The notes under the pieces are model-generated. The model saw nothing but the letters and a program-made list of their open reading frames with translations, was not told the DNA's origin and searched no databases. Below are positions 1 to 12,745 of a stretch of 64,000 nucleotides of DNA, one piece after another (positions within the stretch are counted from its first letter, which is position 1; every line of letters starts with the position of its first letter). A program made the translations under genes and the position numbers. The stretch is from Ptiloglossa arizonensis (taxonomy: Eukaryota; Arthropoda; Insecta; Hymenoptera; Colletidae). The stretch lies in NCBI RefSeq assembly GCF_051014685.1, contig NC_135049.1:34365531-34429530 (forward strand). Reading direction: 5' to 3'.

Positions 1-192
1 GTTTGAAGTTAAGGAATGGTTGAGAAACCATCAAAATTTTCGCAAGTCTGATACTCGAAACCAATAACTACAAAGGCATAGGGGAAAAATGCACATACCT
101 TTGTAATCGGGCGAGTCTCCACTTTCAGATGCAACAGGAATTTCTCGAGTTCGTCATTCCGTTCGCGAGATATGGGAGTTTGAAGTTAAGGA

Positions 193-208
193 ATGGTTGA
201 GAAACCAT
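193..208. other. 6-bp inverted repeat with GAGA loop (example; many monomers)
   Basis: ATGGTT, loop GAGA, AACCAT: a perfect short dyad at monomer positions 16-31. Types reading GAATGCTTGAG, GTTGAGATACC or TTGAGAAACAATC have one or two broken pairs. Short dyads of this kind are common in centromeric satellites and could form a small cruciform; no function is shown by sequence alone. Confidence 0.6.
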
Positions 209-272
209 CAAAATTTTCGCAATTCTGATGCTAGAAACACATAACTACAATGCCGTAGGGGAAAAATACACA

Positions 273-289
273 TACCGTTGTAATCGGGC
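273..289 (+). other. CENP-B-box-like segment (example; once per monomer)
   Basis: TACCGTTGTAATCGGGC at monomer positions 96-112. Set against the mammalian CENP-B box pattern NTTCGNNNNANNCGGGN, it keeps 7 of the 9 constrained bases (C, G, A, C, G, G, G) and lacks the two Ts before CG. Many monomers instead read ACCATTG, losing the first CpG. Similarity is seen directly; any binding of a CENP-B-type or transposase-derived protein is inference. Confidence 0.45.
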
Positions 290-319
290 GAGTTTCTGCT
301 GTCAGATGCAACAGGAATT

Positions 320-347
320 TCTCGAGATCGTCAATCCGTTCGCGAGA
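320..347. other. Conserved CpG-rich block with imperfect dyad (example)
   Basis: Monomer positions 143-170. TCTCG pairs with CGAGA across an 18-base loop, and the block holds the palindromes CTCGAG (144-149) and TCGCGA (163-168). It varies less than the rest of the monomer; the common changes are CAATCCG to CAATGCG, CAAACCG or CATTCCG. Because CTCGAG occurs in most monomers, a cutter of this site would give a 177-bp ladder. Confidence 0.55.
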
Positions 348-3300
348 TATGGGAGTTTGAAGTTAAGGAATGCTTGAGAAACCATCACAATTTTCGCAAG
401 TCTGATACTCGAAACCAATAACTTCTATGGCCTAGGGCAAAAATGCACATACCGTTGAAATCGGTCGAGTTTCTGCTTTCAGATGCAACAGGAATTTCTC
501 GAGTTCGTCAATCCGTTCGCGAGGTATGGGAGTTTGAAGTTGAGGAATGGTTGAGAAACCTTCAAAATTTTCGCAGGTCTGATACTCGAAACCAATAACT
601 GGAATGGCCTAGGTCAAAAATACACGTACCGTTGTAATCGGGCGTGTTTCTGCTTTCAGATGCAACAGAAGTTTCTCGAGTTCGTCAGTCCGTTCGCGAG
701 ATGTGGGAGTTAGAAGTTATGGAATGCTTGAGAAACCATCAAAATTTTCGCAAGTCTGATACTCGAAACCAATATCTTCTATGGCCTAGGGCAAAAATGC
801 ACATACCGTTGAAATCGGTCGAGTTTCTGCTTTCAGATGCAACCGGAATTTCTCGAGTTCGTCAATCCGTTCGCGAGGTATGGGAGTTTGAAGTTGAGGA
901 ATGGTTGAGGAACATTCAAAATTTTCGCAGGTCTGATACTCGAAACCAATAACTGGAATGGCCTAGGTCAAAAACACACGTACCGTTGTAATCGGGCGAG
1001 TTTCTGCTTTCAGATGCAACAGGAATTTCTCGAGTTCGTCAATCCGTTCGCGAGATATGGGAGTTTGAAGTTATGGAATGCTTGAGAAACCATCAAAATT
1101 TTCGCAAGTCTGATTCACGAATCCAATAACAAGTATGGCCTAGGGCAAAAATACACATACCGTTGTAATCGGGCGAGTTTCTGCTTTCAGATGCAATAGG
1201 AAATTCTCGAGTTCGTCAATCCGTTCGCGAGATATGGGAGTTTGAAGTTAAGGAATGCTTGAGAAACCATCAAAATTTTCGCAAGTCTGATACTCGAATT
1301 CAATAACAAGTATGGCCTAGGGCAAAAATACACATACCGTTGTAATCGGGCGAGTTTCTGCTTTCAGATGCAATAGGAAATTCTCGAGTTCGTCAATCCG
1401 TTCGCGAGATATGAAAGTTTGAAGTGAAGGAATGATTGAGAAACCATCAAAATTTTCGCAAGTCTGATACTCGAAACCAATAACTGGAATGGCCTAGGTC
1501 AAAAATACACGTGCCGTTGTAATCGGGCGAGTTTCTGCTTTCAGATGCAATAGGAAATTCTCGAGTTCGTCAATCCGTTCGCGAGATACGGGAGTTTGAA
1601 GTTGAGGAATGCTTGAGAAACCATCAAAATTTTCGCAAGTCTGATACTCGAAACCAATAACTACAAAGGCCTAGGGGAAAAATGCACATACCGTTGAAAT
1701 CGGGCGAGTTTCTGCTTTCAGATGCAATAGGAAAAGTCTCGAGTTCGGCAATCCGTTCGCGAGAAATGGGAGTTTGAAGTTAAGGAATGCTTGAGAAACC
1801 ATCAAAATTATCGCAAGTCTGATACTCGAAGCCAATAACTACAAAGGCCTTGGGGAAAAATACACTTACCGTTGTAATCGGGCGAGTTTCTGCTTTCATA
1901 TGCAATAGGAAATTCTCGAGTTCGTCAATCCGTTCGCGAGATATGGGAGTTTGAAGTTAAGGAATGGTTGAGAAAGCATTACAATTTTCGCAAGTCTGAT
2001 ACTCGAAACCAATAACTACTATGGCCTAGGGCAAAAATACACGTACCGTTGTAATCGGGCGAGTTTCTGCCTTCACATGCATTAGGAAATTCTCGAGTTC
2101 GTCAATCCGTTCGCGCGATATGGGAGTTTGAAGTTAAGGAATGCTTGAGAAACCATCAAAATTTTCGCAAGTCTGATACTCGAAACCAATAACTACAAAG
2201 GCCTAGGGGAAAAATGCACATACCGTTGAAATCGGGCGAGTTTCTGCTTTCAGATGCAATAGGAAATTCTCGAGTTCGTCAATCCGTTCGCGAGATATGG
2301 GAGTTTGAAGTTAAGGAATGGTTGAGAAACCATCAAAATTTTCGCCAGTCTGATACTCGAGACCAATAACTACAATGGCCTAGGGGAAAAATACACATAC
2401 CGTTGTAATCGGGCGAGTTTCTGCTGTCATATGCAACAGGAATTTCTCGAGTTCGTCAATCCGTTCGCGAGAAATGGGAGTTTGAAGTTAAGGAATGCTT
2501 GAGAAACCATCAAAATTATCGCAAGTCTGATACTCGAAGCCAATAACTACAAAGGCCTTGGGGAAAAATACACTTACCGTTGTAATCGGTCGAGTTTCTG
2601 CTTTCATATGCAATAGGAAATTCTCGAGTTCGTCAATCCGTTCGCGAGATATGGGAGTTTGAAGTTAAGGAATAGTTGAGAAACCATTACAATTTTCGCG
2701 AGTCTGATACTCGAAAACAATAACTACTATGGCCTAGGGCAAAAATACACGTACCGTTGTAATCGGGCGAGTTTCTGCCTTCAGATGCATTAGGAATTTC
2801 TCGAGATCGTCAATCCGTTCGCGAGATATGGGAGTTTGAAGTTAAGGAATGCTTGAGAAACCATCAAAATTTTAGCAAGTCTGATACTCGAAACCAATAA
2901 CTACAAAGGCATATGGGAAAAATGCACATACCGTTGAAATCGGGCGAGTTTCTGCTTTCAGATGCAATAGGAAATTCTCGAGTTCGTCAATCCGTTCGCG
3001 AGATATGGGAGTTTGAAGTTAAGGAATGCTTGAGAAACCATCAAAATTTTCGCAAGTCTGATACTCGAATTCAATAACAAGTATGGCCTAGGGCAAAAAT
3101 ACACATACCGTTGTAATCGGGCGAGTTTCTGCTTTCAGATGCAATAGGAAATTCTCGAGTTCGTCAATCCGTTCGCGAGATATGGAAGTTTGAAGTTAAG
3201 GAATGCTTGAGAAACCATCAAAATTTTCGCAAGTCTGATACTCGAAACCAATAACTGGAATGGCCTAGGTCAAAAATACACGTGCCGTTGTAATCGGGCG

Positions 3301-4199
3301 AGTTTCTGCTTTCAGATGCAATAGGAAATTCTCGAGTTCGTCATTCCGTTCGCGAGATATGGGAGTTTGAAGTTAAGTAATGGTTGAGAAACCATCAAAA
3401 TTTTCGCAATTCTGATGCTAGAAACCAATGACTACAATGCCCTAGGGGAAAAATACACATACCGTTGTAATCGGGCGAGTTTCTGCTTTCAGATGAAACA
3501 GGAATTTCTCGAGTTCGTCAATCCGTTCGCGTGATATGGGAGTTTGAAGTTAAGGAATGGTTGAGAAACCATCAAAATTTTCGCAAGTCTGATAATCGAA
3601 ACCAGTAACAACTATGGCCTAGGGCAAAGATGCGCATACCTTTGTAATCGGGCGAGTCTCCACTTTCAGATGCAACAGGAATTTCTCGAGTTCGTCATTC
3701 CATTCGCGAGATATGGGAGATTGAAGTTAAGGAATGGTTGTGAAACCATCAAAATTTTCGCAATTCCGATGCTAGAAACCAATAACTACAATGCCCTAGG
3801 GGAAAAATACACATACCGTTGTAATCGGGCGAGTTTCTGCTTTCAGATGCAACAGGAATTTCTCGAGTTCGTCAATCCGTTCCGCGAGATATGGGAGTTT
3901 GAAGTTAAGGAATGCTTGAGAAACCATCAAAATTTTCGCAAGTCTGATTCACGAATCCAATAACAAGTATGGCCTAGGGCAAAAATACACATACCGTTGT
4001 AATCGGGCGAGTTTCTGCTTTCAGATGCAATAGGAAATTCTCGAGTTCGTCAATCCGTTCGCGAGATATGGAAGTTTGAAGTTAAGGAATGCTTGAGAAA
4101 CCATCAAAATTTTCGCAAGTCTGATACTCGAATCCAATAACAAGTATGGCCTAGGGCAAAAATACACACACCGTTGTAATCGGGCGAGTTTCTGCTTTC

Positions 4200-5655
4200 A
4201 GATGCAATAGGAAATTCTCGAGTTCGTCAATCCGTTCGCGAGATATGGAAGTTTGAAGTTAAGGAATGATTGAGAAACCATCAAAATTTTCGCAAGTCTG
4301 ATACTCGAAACCAATAACTGGAATGGCCTAGGTCAAAAATACACGTGCCGTTGTAATCGGGCGAATTTCTGCTGTCAGATGCAACAGGAATTTCTCGAGT
4401 TCGTCGATCCGTTCGCGAGATATGGGAGTTTGAAGTTAAGGAATGCTTGAGAAACCATCAAAATTATCGCAAGTCTGATACTCGAAGCCAATAACTACTA
4501 TGGCCTAGGGCAAAAATGCACATACCGTTGAAATCGGGCGAGTTTCTGCTTTCAGATGCAATAGGAAATTCTCGAGTTCGTCAATCCGTTCGCGAGATAT
4601 GGGAGTTTGAAGTTAAGGAATGGTTGAGAAACCATCACAATTTTCGCAATTCTGATACTCGAAACCAATAACTACTATGGCCTAGGGCAAAAATACACAT
4701 ACCGTTGTAATCGGGCGAGTTTCTGCTTTCAGATGCAACAGGAATGTCTCGAATTCGTCAATCCGTTCGCGAGATATGGGGGTTAGAAGTTATGGAATGC
4801 TTGAGAAACCATCAAAATTTTCGCAAGTCTGATACTCGAATCCAATAACAAGTATGGCCTAGGGCAAAAATACACATACCGTTGTAATCGGGCGAGTTTC
4901 TGCTTTCAGATGCAATAGGAAATTCTCGAGTTCGTCAATCCGTTCGCGAGATATGGGAGTTTGAAGTTAAGGAATGGTTGAGAAACCATCACAATTTTCG
5001 CAATTCTGATACTCGAATCCAATAACAAGTATGGCCTAGGGCAAAAATACACATACCGTTGTAATCGGGCGAGTTTCTGCTTTCAGATGCAATAGGAAAT
5101 TCTCGAGTTCGTCAATCCGTTCGCGAGATATGGGAGTTTGAAGTTAAGGAATGCTTGAGAAACCATCAAAATTTTCGCAAGTCTGATACTCGAAACCAAT
5201 AACTACAAAGGCCTAGGGGAAAAATGCACATACCGTTGAAATCGGGCGAGTTTCTGCTTTCAGATGCAATAGGAAATTCTCGAGTTCGTCAATCCGTTCG
5301 CGAGATATGGGAGTTTGAAGTTAAGGAATGCTTGAGAAACCATCAAAATTTTCGCAAGTCTGATACTCGAATTCAATAACAAGTATGGCCTAGGGCAAAA
5401 ATACACATACCGTTGTAATCGGGCGAGTCTCTGCTTTCAGATGCAATAGGAAATTCTTGATTTCGTCAATCCGTTCGCGAGATATGGAAGTTTGAAGTTA
5501 AGGAATGATTGAGAAACCATCAAAATTTTCGCAAGACTGATACTCGAAACCAATAACTGGAATGGCCTAGGTCAGAAATACACGTGCCGTTGTAATCGGG
5601 CGAGTTTCTGCTGTCAGATGCAACAGGAATTTCTCGAGTTCGTCAATCCGTTCGC
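4200..5655. repeat. Segmental duplication in domain A, copy 1 (partner 8271-9549)
   Basis: This stretch matches 8,271-9,549 monomer by monomer. The offset is 4,071 bp (23 x 177) up to about 4,970 and 3,894 bp (22 x 177) from about 5,150, so one monomer present here is absent from the partner. Shared rare markers include GGAATGTCTCGAATTCGTC at 4,741 and 8,812, and the run of AAATTATCGC followed by CTCGAAGCC monomers. The match ends near 5,655/9,549, where CGCGAGAT here faces CGCGAGGT. Substitutions between the copies show the duplication is not very recent. Confidence 0.8.
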
Positions 5656-6195
5656 GAGATATGGGAGTTTGAAGTTAAGGAATGCTTGAGAAACCATCAA
5701 AATTATCGCAAGTCTGATACTCGAAGCCAATAACTACTATGGCCTAGGGCAAAAATGCACATACCGTTGAAATCGGTCGAGTTTCTGCTTTCAGATGCAA
5801 CAGGAATTTCTCGAGTTCGTCAATCCGTTCGCGAGGTATGAGAGTTTGAAGTTGAGGAATGGTTGAGAAACCTTCAAAATTTTCGCAGGTCTGATACTCG
5901 AAACCAATAACTGGAATGACCTAGGTCAAAAATACACGTACCGTTGTAATCGGGCGTGTTTCCGCTTTCAGATGCAATAGGAAATTCTCGAGTTCGTCAA
6001 TCCGTTCGCGAGATATGGTAGTTTGAAGTTAAGGAATGGTTGAGAAACCATCAAAATTTTCGCAAGTCTGATACTCGAGACCAATAATTACAATGGCCTA
6101 GGGGAAAAATACACATACCGTTGTAATCGGGCGAGTTTCTGCTGTCAGATGCAACAGGAATTTCTCGAGTTCGTCATTCCGTTCGCGAGATATGG
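5610..6195. repeat. Duplicated block of about 3.3 monomers, copy 1 (partner 7380-7965)
   Basis: Matches 7,380-7,965 at an offset of exactly 1,770 bp (10 x 177). Shared markers in order are AAATTATCGC with CTCGAAGCC, a GTTGAGGAATGG monomer, and a CGGGCGTGTTTC monomer. A related copy of the middle part lies at 9,530-9,850. Differences are scattered substitutions. Confidence 0.75.
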
Positions 6196-7379
6196 AAGTT
6201 TGAAGTTAAGGAATGCTTGAGTAACCATCAAAATTTTCGCAAGTCTGATACTCGAATCCAATAACAAGTATGGCCTAGGGGAAAAATACACATACCGTTG
6301 TAATCGGGCGAGTTTCTGCTTTCAGATGCAACGGGAGTTTCTCGAGTTCGTCAATCCGTTCGCGAGATGTGGGAGTTAGAAGTTATGGAATGCTTGAGAA
6401 ACCATCAAAATTTTCGCAAGTCTGATACTCGAAGCTAATAACGACAAAGGCCTTGGGGAAAAATACACGCACCGTTGTAATCGGGCGAGTTTCTGCTTTC
6501 AGATGCAATAGGAAATTCTCGAGTTCGTCAATCCGTTCGCGAGATATGGGAGTTTGAAGTTAAGGAATGGTTGAGAAACCATCACAATTTTCGCAATTCT
6601 GATACTCGAAACCAATAACTACTAAGGCCTAGGGCAAAAATACACATACCGTTGTAATCGGGCGAGTTTCTGCTTTCAGATGCAACAGGAATGTCTCGAA
6701 TTTGTCAATCCGTTCGCGAGATATGGGGGTTAGAAGTTATGGATTGCTTGAGAGACCATCAAAATTTTCGCAAGTCTGATACTCGAATCCAATAACAAGT
6801 ATGGCCTAGGGCAAAAATACACATACCGTTGTAATCGGGCGAGTTTCTGCTTTCAGATGCAATAGGAAATTCTCGAGTTCGTCAATCCGTTCGCGAGATA
6901 TGGGAGTTTGAAGTTATGGAATGCTTGAGAAACCTTCAAAATTTTCGCAAGTCTGATACTCGAAGCTAATAACTATAAAGGCCTTGGGGAAAAATACACG
7001 CACCGTTGTAATCGGGCGAGTTTCTGCTTTCAGATGCAACAGGAATGTCTCGAATTCGTCAATCCGTTCGCGAGATATGGGGGTTAGAAGTTATGGAATG
7101 CTTGAGAAACCATCAAAATTTTCGCAAGTCTGATACTCGAATTCAATAACAAGTATGGCCTAGGGCAAAAATACAAATACCGTTGTAATCGGGCGAGTCT
7201 CTGCTTTCAGATGCAATAGGAAATTCTTGAGTTCGTCAATCCGTTCGCGAGATATGGAAGTTTGAAGTTAAGGAATGATTGAGAAACCATCAAAATTTTC
7301 GCAATTCTGATGCTAGAAACCAATAACTACAATGGCCTAGGGGAAAAATACACATACCGCTGTAATCGGGCGAGTTTCT

Positions 7380-7965
7380 GCTTTCAGATGCAACAGGAAT
7401 TTCTCGAGTTCGTCAATCCGTTCGCGAGATATGGGAGTTTGAAGTTAAGGAATGCTTGAGAAACCACCAAAATTATCGCAAGTCTGATACTCGAAGCCAA
7501 TAACTACTATGGCCTAGGGCAAAAATGCACATACCGTTGAAATCGGTCGAGTTTCTGCTTTCAGATGCAACAGGAAATTCTCGAGTTCGTCAATCCGTTC
7601 GCGAGGTATGGGAGTTTGAAGTTGAGGAATGGTTGAGAAACCTTCAAAATTTTCGCAGGTCTGATACTCGAAACCAATAACTGGAATGGCCTAGGTCAAA
7701 AATACACGTACCGTTGTAATCGGGCGTGTTTCTGCTTTCAGATGCAATAGGAAATTCTCGAGTTCGTCAATCCGTTCGCGAGATATGGTAGTTTGAAGTT
7801 AAGGAATGGTTGAGGAACCGTCAAAATTTTCGCAAGTCTGATACTCGAGACAAATAACTACAATGGCCTAGGGGAAAAATACACATACCGTTGTAATCGG
7901 GCGAGTTTCTGCTGTCAGATGCAACAGGAATTTCTCGAGTTCGTCATTCCGTTCGCGAGATATGG
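7380..7965. repeat. Duplicated block of about 3.3 monomers, copy 2 (partner 5610-6195)
   Basis: Right-hand partner at offset 1,770 bp. It departs from copy 1 near 7,965, where the next monomer reads GAATGATTGAG in place of GAATGCTTGAG. Confidence 0.72.
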
Positions 7966-8270
7966 GAGTTTGAAGTTAAGGAATGATTGAGAAACCATCA
8001 AAATTTTCGCAAGTCTGATACTCGAAACCATAAACTGGAATGGCCTAGGGGAAAAGTACACACACCATTGTAATCGTGCGAGTTTCTACTTTCAGATGCA
8101 ACAGGAATTTCTCGAGTTCGTCATTCCGTTCGCGAGATATGGGAGTTTGAAGTTAAGGAATGGTTGAGAAACCATCAAAATTTTCGCAATTCTGATGCTA
8201 GAAACCAATATCTACAAGGCCCTAGGGGAGAAATACACATACCGTTGTAATCGGGCGAGTTTCTGCTGTC

Positions 8271-9549
8271 AGATGCAATAGGAAATTCTCGAGTTCGTCA
8301 ATCCGTTCGCGAGATATGGAAGTTTGAAGTTAAGGAATGATTGAGAAACCATCAAAATTTTCGCAAGTCTGATACTCGAAACCAATAACTGGAATGGCCT
8401 AGGTCAAAAATACACGTGCCGTTGTAATCGGGCGAGTTTCTGCTATCAGATGCAACAGGAATTTCTCGAGTTCGTCAATCCGTTCGCGAGATATGGGAGT
8501 TTGAAGTTAAGGAATGCTTGAGAAACCATCAAAATTATCGCAAGTCTGATACTCGAAGCCAATTACTACTATGGCCTAGGGCAAAAATGCACATACCGTT
8601 GAAATCGGGCGAGTTTCTGCTTTCAGATGCAATAGGAAATTCTCGAGTTCGTCAATCCGTTCGCGAGATATGGGAGTTTGAAGTTAAGGAATGGTTGAGA
8701 AACCATCACAATTTTCGCAATTCTGATACTCGAAACCAATAACTACTATGGCCTAGGGCAAAAATACACATACCGTTGTAATCGGGCGAGTTTCTGCTTT
8801 CAGATGCAACAGGAATGTCTCGAATTCGTCAATCCGTTCGCGAGATATGGGGGTTAGAAGTTATGGAATGCTTGAGAAACCATCAAAATTTTCGCAAGTC
8901 TGATACTCGAATCCAATAACAAGTATGGCCTAGGGCAAAAATACACATACCGTTGTAATCGGGCGAGTTTCTGCTTTCAGATGCAATAGGAAATTCTCGA
9001 GTTCGTCAATCCGTTCGCGAGATATGGGAGTTTGAAGTTAAGGAATGCTTGAGAAACCATCAAAATTTTCGCAAGTCTGATACTCGAAACCAATAACTAC
9101 AAAAGCCTAGGGGAAAAATGCACATACCGTTGAAATCGGGCGAGTTTCTGCTTTCAGATGCAATAGGAAATTCTCGAGTTCGTCAATCGGTTCGCGAGAT
9201 ATGGGAGTTTGAAGTTAAGGAATGCTTGAGAAACCATCAAAATTTTCGCAAGTCTGATACTCGAATTCAATAACAAGTATGGCCTAGGGCAAAAATACAC
9301 ATACCGTTGTAATCGTGCGAGTCTCTGCTTTCAGATGCAATAGGACATTCTTGAGTTCGTCAATCCGTTCGCTAGATATGGAAGTTTGAAGTTAAGGAAT
9401 GATTGAGAAACCATAAAAATTTTCGCAAGTCTGATACTCGAAACAAATAACTGGAATGGCCTAGGTCAGAAATACACGTGCCGTTGTAATCGGGCGAGTT
9501 TCTGCTGTCAGATGCAACAGGAATTTCTCGAGTTCGTCAATCCGTTCGC
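8271..9549. repeat. Segmental duplication in domain A, copy 2 (partner 4200-5655)
   Basis: Partner of 4,200-5,655, with one monomer fewer, lost around 9,045. At its right end the sequence switches to a CGCGAGGTATGGG / GTTGAGGAATGG monomer that instead matches 5,821 onward (offset 3,717 bp, 21 x 177). The segment is thus a mosaic of pieces also found elsewhere in domain A. Confidence 0.75.
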
Positions 9550-11554
9550 GAGGTATGGGAGTTTGAAGTTGAGGAATGGTTGAGAAACCTTCAAAATTTT
9601 CGCAGGTCTGATACTCGAAACCAATAACTGGAATGGCCTAGTTCAAAAATACACGTACCGTTGTAATCGGGCGTGTTTCCGCTTTCAGATGCAATAGGAA
9701 ATTCTCGAGTTCGTCAATCCGTTCGCGAGATATGGTAGTTTGAAGTTAAGGAATGGTTGAGAAACCATCAAAATTTTCGCAAGTCTGATACTCGAGACCA
9801 ATAATTACAATGGCCTAGGGGAAAAATACACATACCGTTGTAATCGGGCGAGTTTCTGCTGTCAGATGCAACAGGAATTTCTCGAGTTCGTCAATCCGTT
9901 CGCGAGATATGGGAGTTTGAAGTTAAGGAATGCTTGAGTAACCATCAAAATTATCGCAAGTCTGATACTCGAAGCCAATAACTACGAAGGCCTTGGGGAA
10001 AAATACACTTACCGTTGTAATCGGGCGAGTTTCTGCTTTCATATGCAATAGGAAATTCTCGAGTTCGTCAATCCGTTCGCGAGATATGGGAGTTTGAAGT
10101 TAAGGAATGGTTGAGAAACCATTACAATTTTCGCAAGTCTGATACTGGAAACCAATAACTACTATGGCCTAGGGCAAAAATACACGTACCGTTGTAATCG
10201 GGCGATTTTCTGCTTTCAGATGCAATAGGAAATTCTCGAGTTCGTCAATCCGTTCGCGAGATATGGGAGTTTGACGTTAAGGAATGCTTGAGAAACCATC
10301 AAAATTTTCGCAAGTCTGATACTCGAAAACAATAACTACATAGGCATATGGGAAAAATGCACATACCGTTGAAATCGGGCGAGTTTCTGCTTTCAGATGC
10401 AATAGGAAATTCTCGAGTTCGTCAATCCGTTCGCGAGATATGGGAGTTTGAAGTTAAGGAATGGTTGAGAAACCTTCAAAATTTTCGCTGGTCTGATACA
10501 CGAAACCAATAACTGGAATGGCCTAGGTCCAAAATACACGTACCGTTGTAATCGGGCGAGTTTCTGCTGTCAGATGCAACAGGAATTTCTCGAAATCGTC
10601 AATCCGTTCGCGAGATATGGGAGTTTGAAGTTAAGGAATGCTTGAGAAACCATCAAAATTTTCGCAAGTCTGATACTCGAAACCAATAACTACAAAGGCA
10701 TAGGGGAAAAATGCACATACCGTTGAAATCGGGCGAGTTTCTGCTTTCAGATGCAATAGGAAATTCTCGAGATCGTCATTCCGTTCGCGAGATATGGGAG
10801 TTTGAAGTTAAGGAATGGTTGAGAAACAATCAAAATTTTCGCAATTCTGATGCTAGAAACCAATAACTACAATGGCCTTGGGGAAAAATACACATACCGT
10901 TGTAATCGGGCGAGTTTCTGCTTTCAGATGCAACAGGAGTTTCTCGAGTTCGTCAATCCCTTCGCGAGATGTGGGAGTTAGAAGTTATGGAATGCTTGAG
11001 AAACCATCAAAATTTTCGCAAGTCTGATACTCGAAACCAATACCTTCTATGGCCTAGGGCAAAAATGCTCATACCGTTGAAATCGGTCGAGTTTCTGCTT
11101 TCAGATGCAACAGGAATTTCTCGAGTTCGTCAATCCGTTCGCGAGGTATGGGAGTTTGAAGTTGAGGAATGGTTGAGAAACCTTCAAAATTTTCGCAGGT
11201 CTGATTCTCGAAACCAATAACTGGAATGGCCTAGGTCAAAAATACACCTACCTTTGTAATCGGGCGTGTTTCTGCTTTCAGATGCAATAGGAAATTCTCG
11301 AGTTCGTCAATCCGTTCGCGAGATATGGTAGTTTGAAGTTAAGGAATGGTTGAGAAACCATCAAAATTTTCGCAAGAATGATACTCGAAACCAATAACTA
11401 CAATGGCCTAGGGGAAAAATACACATACCGTTGTAATCGGGCGATTTTCTGCTGTCAGATGCAACAGGAATTTCTCGAGTTCGTCAATCCGTTCACGAGA
11501 TATGGGAGTTTGAAGTTAAGGAATGCTTGAGAAACCATCAAAATTATCGCAAGT

Positions 11555-11860
11555 CTGATCCTCGAAGCCAATAACTACTATGGCCTAGGGCAAAAATGCA
11601 CATACCGTTGGATTCGGGCGAGTTTCTGCTTTCAGATGCAATAGGAAATTCTCGAGTTCGTCAATCCGTTCGCGAGATATGGGAGTTTGAAGTTAAGGAA
11701 TGCTTGGGAAACCATCAAAATTTTCGCAAGTCTGATACTCGAATCCAATTACAAGTATGGCCTAGGGCAAAAATACACATACCGTTGTAATCGGGCGAGT
11801 TTCTGCTTTCAGATGCAATAGGAAATTCTCGAGTTCGTTATTCCGTTCGCGAGATATGGG
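11555..11860. repeat. Short duplication with GGATTCGGGCG marker, copy 1
   Basis: Matches 12,440-12,745 at offset 885 bp (5 x 177). Both copies share rare changes: CTGATCCTCGAAGCC, CCGTTGGATTCGGGCG, GAATGCTTGGGAAACC and CCAATTACAAG. The last removes the usual TAA, which leaves a 64-codon frame open. That frame is a product of the variant and is not a gene. Confidence 0.82.
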
Positions 11861-12109
11861 AGTTTGAAGTTAAGGAATGGTTGAGAAACCATCAAAATTT
11901 TCGCAATTCTGATGCTAGAAACCAATAACTACAATTCCCTAGGGGAAAAATACACATACCGTTGTAATCGGGCGAGTTTCTGCTTTCAGATGCAACAGGA
12001 ATTTCTCGAGTTCGTCAATCCGTTCGCGAGATATGGGAGTTAGAAGTTATGGAATGCTTGAGAAACCATCAAAATTTTCACAAGTCTGATACTCGAAACC
12101 AATAACTAC

Positions 12110-12440
12110 TATGGCCCAGGGCAAAAATACACGTACCGTTTTAATCGGGCGAGTTTCTGCTTTCAGATGCAATAGGAAATTCTCGAGTTTGTCAATCCGT
12201 TCGCGAGATATGGAAGTTTGAAGTTAAGGAATGATTGAGAAACCATCAAAATTTTCGCAATTCTGATACTCGAAACCAATAACTGGAATGGCCTGGGGGA
12301 AAAGTACACACACCATTGTAATCGGGCGAGCTTCTGCTTTCTGATGCAATAGGAAATTCTCGAGTTCTGCAATCCGTTCGCGAGATATGGGTGTGTGAAG
12401 TTAAGGAATGGTTGAGAAACCATCAAAATTTTCGCAAGTC
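12110..12440. repeat. Marker dimer with GGGTGTGTGAAG, copy 1 of 3
   Basis: A two-monomer block recognised by CCGTTTTAATCGGG, GCGAGCTTCTGCTTTCTGATG, GAGTTCTGCAATCCG and GGGTGTGTGAAG. It recurs at 14,234-14,564 (offset 2,124 bp, 12 x 177) and 16,535-16,865 (2,301 bp further, 13 x 177). The minus strand stays open for 97 codons in each copy, but this frame is satellite sequence with no support as a gene. Confidence 0.8.
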
Positions 12441-12745
12441 TGATCCTCGAAGCCAATAACTACTATGGCCTAGGGCAAAAATGCACATACCGTTGGATTC
12501 GGGCGAGTTTCTGCTTTCAGATGCAATAGGAAATTCTCGAGTTCGTCAATCCGTTCGCGAGATATGGGAGTTTGAAGTTAAGGAATGCTTGGGAAACCAT
12601 CAAAATTTTCGCAAGTCTGATACTCGAATCCAATTACAAGTATGGCCTAGGGCAAAAATACACATACCGTTGTAATCGGGCGAGTTTCTGCTTTCAGATG
12701 CAATAGGAAATTCTCGAGTTCGTTATTCCGTTCGCGAGATATGGG
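12440..12745. repeat. Short duplication with GGATTCGGGCG marker, copy 2
   Basis: Partner of 11,555-11,860. Directly after it, a GTTAGAAGTTATGG monomer with TTTTCACAAG and GGCCCAGGG (from 12,749) matches 12,041 onward at a different offset, 708 bp (4 x 177). Two adjacent pieces with different offsets mean at least two exchange events. Confidence 0.78.

Noticed and set aside
644..952. 102-codon plus-strand frame
   Set aside because: It spans less than two monomers, reads the satellite in the same frame as many similar frames, and depends on substitutions that remove the usual TAA/TGA. No start signal, domain or codon-level conservation.
3885..3900. Extra C in GTTCCGCGAG as a possible functional change
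   Set aside because: A private 1-bp insertion in one monomer, most simply a mutation or base-call error.
12163..12456. 97-codon minus-strand frame, repeated at 14,287 and 16,588
   Set aside because: The three occurrences are copies of one satellite dimer, so repetition shows DNA duplication, not coding constraint. The frame is closed in ordinary monomers.
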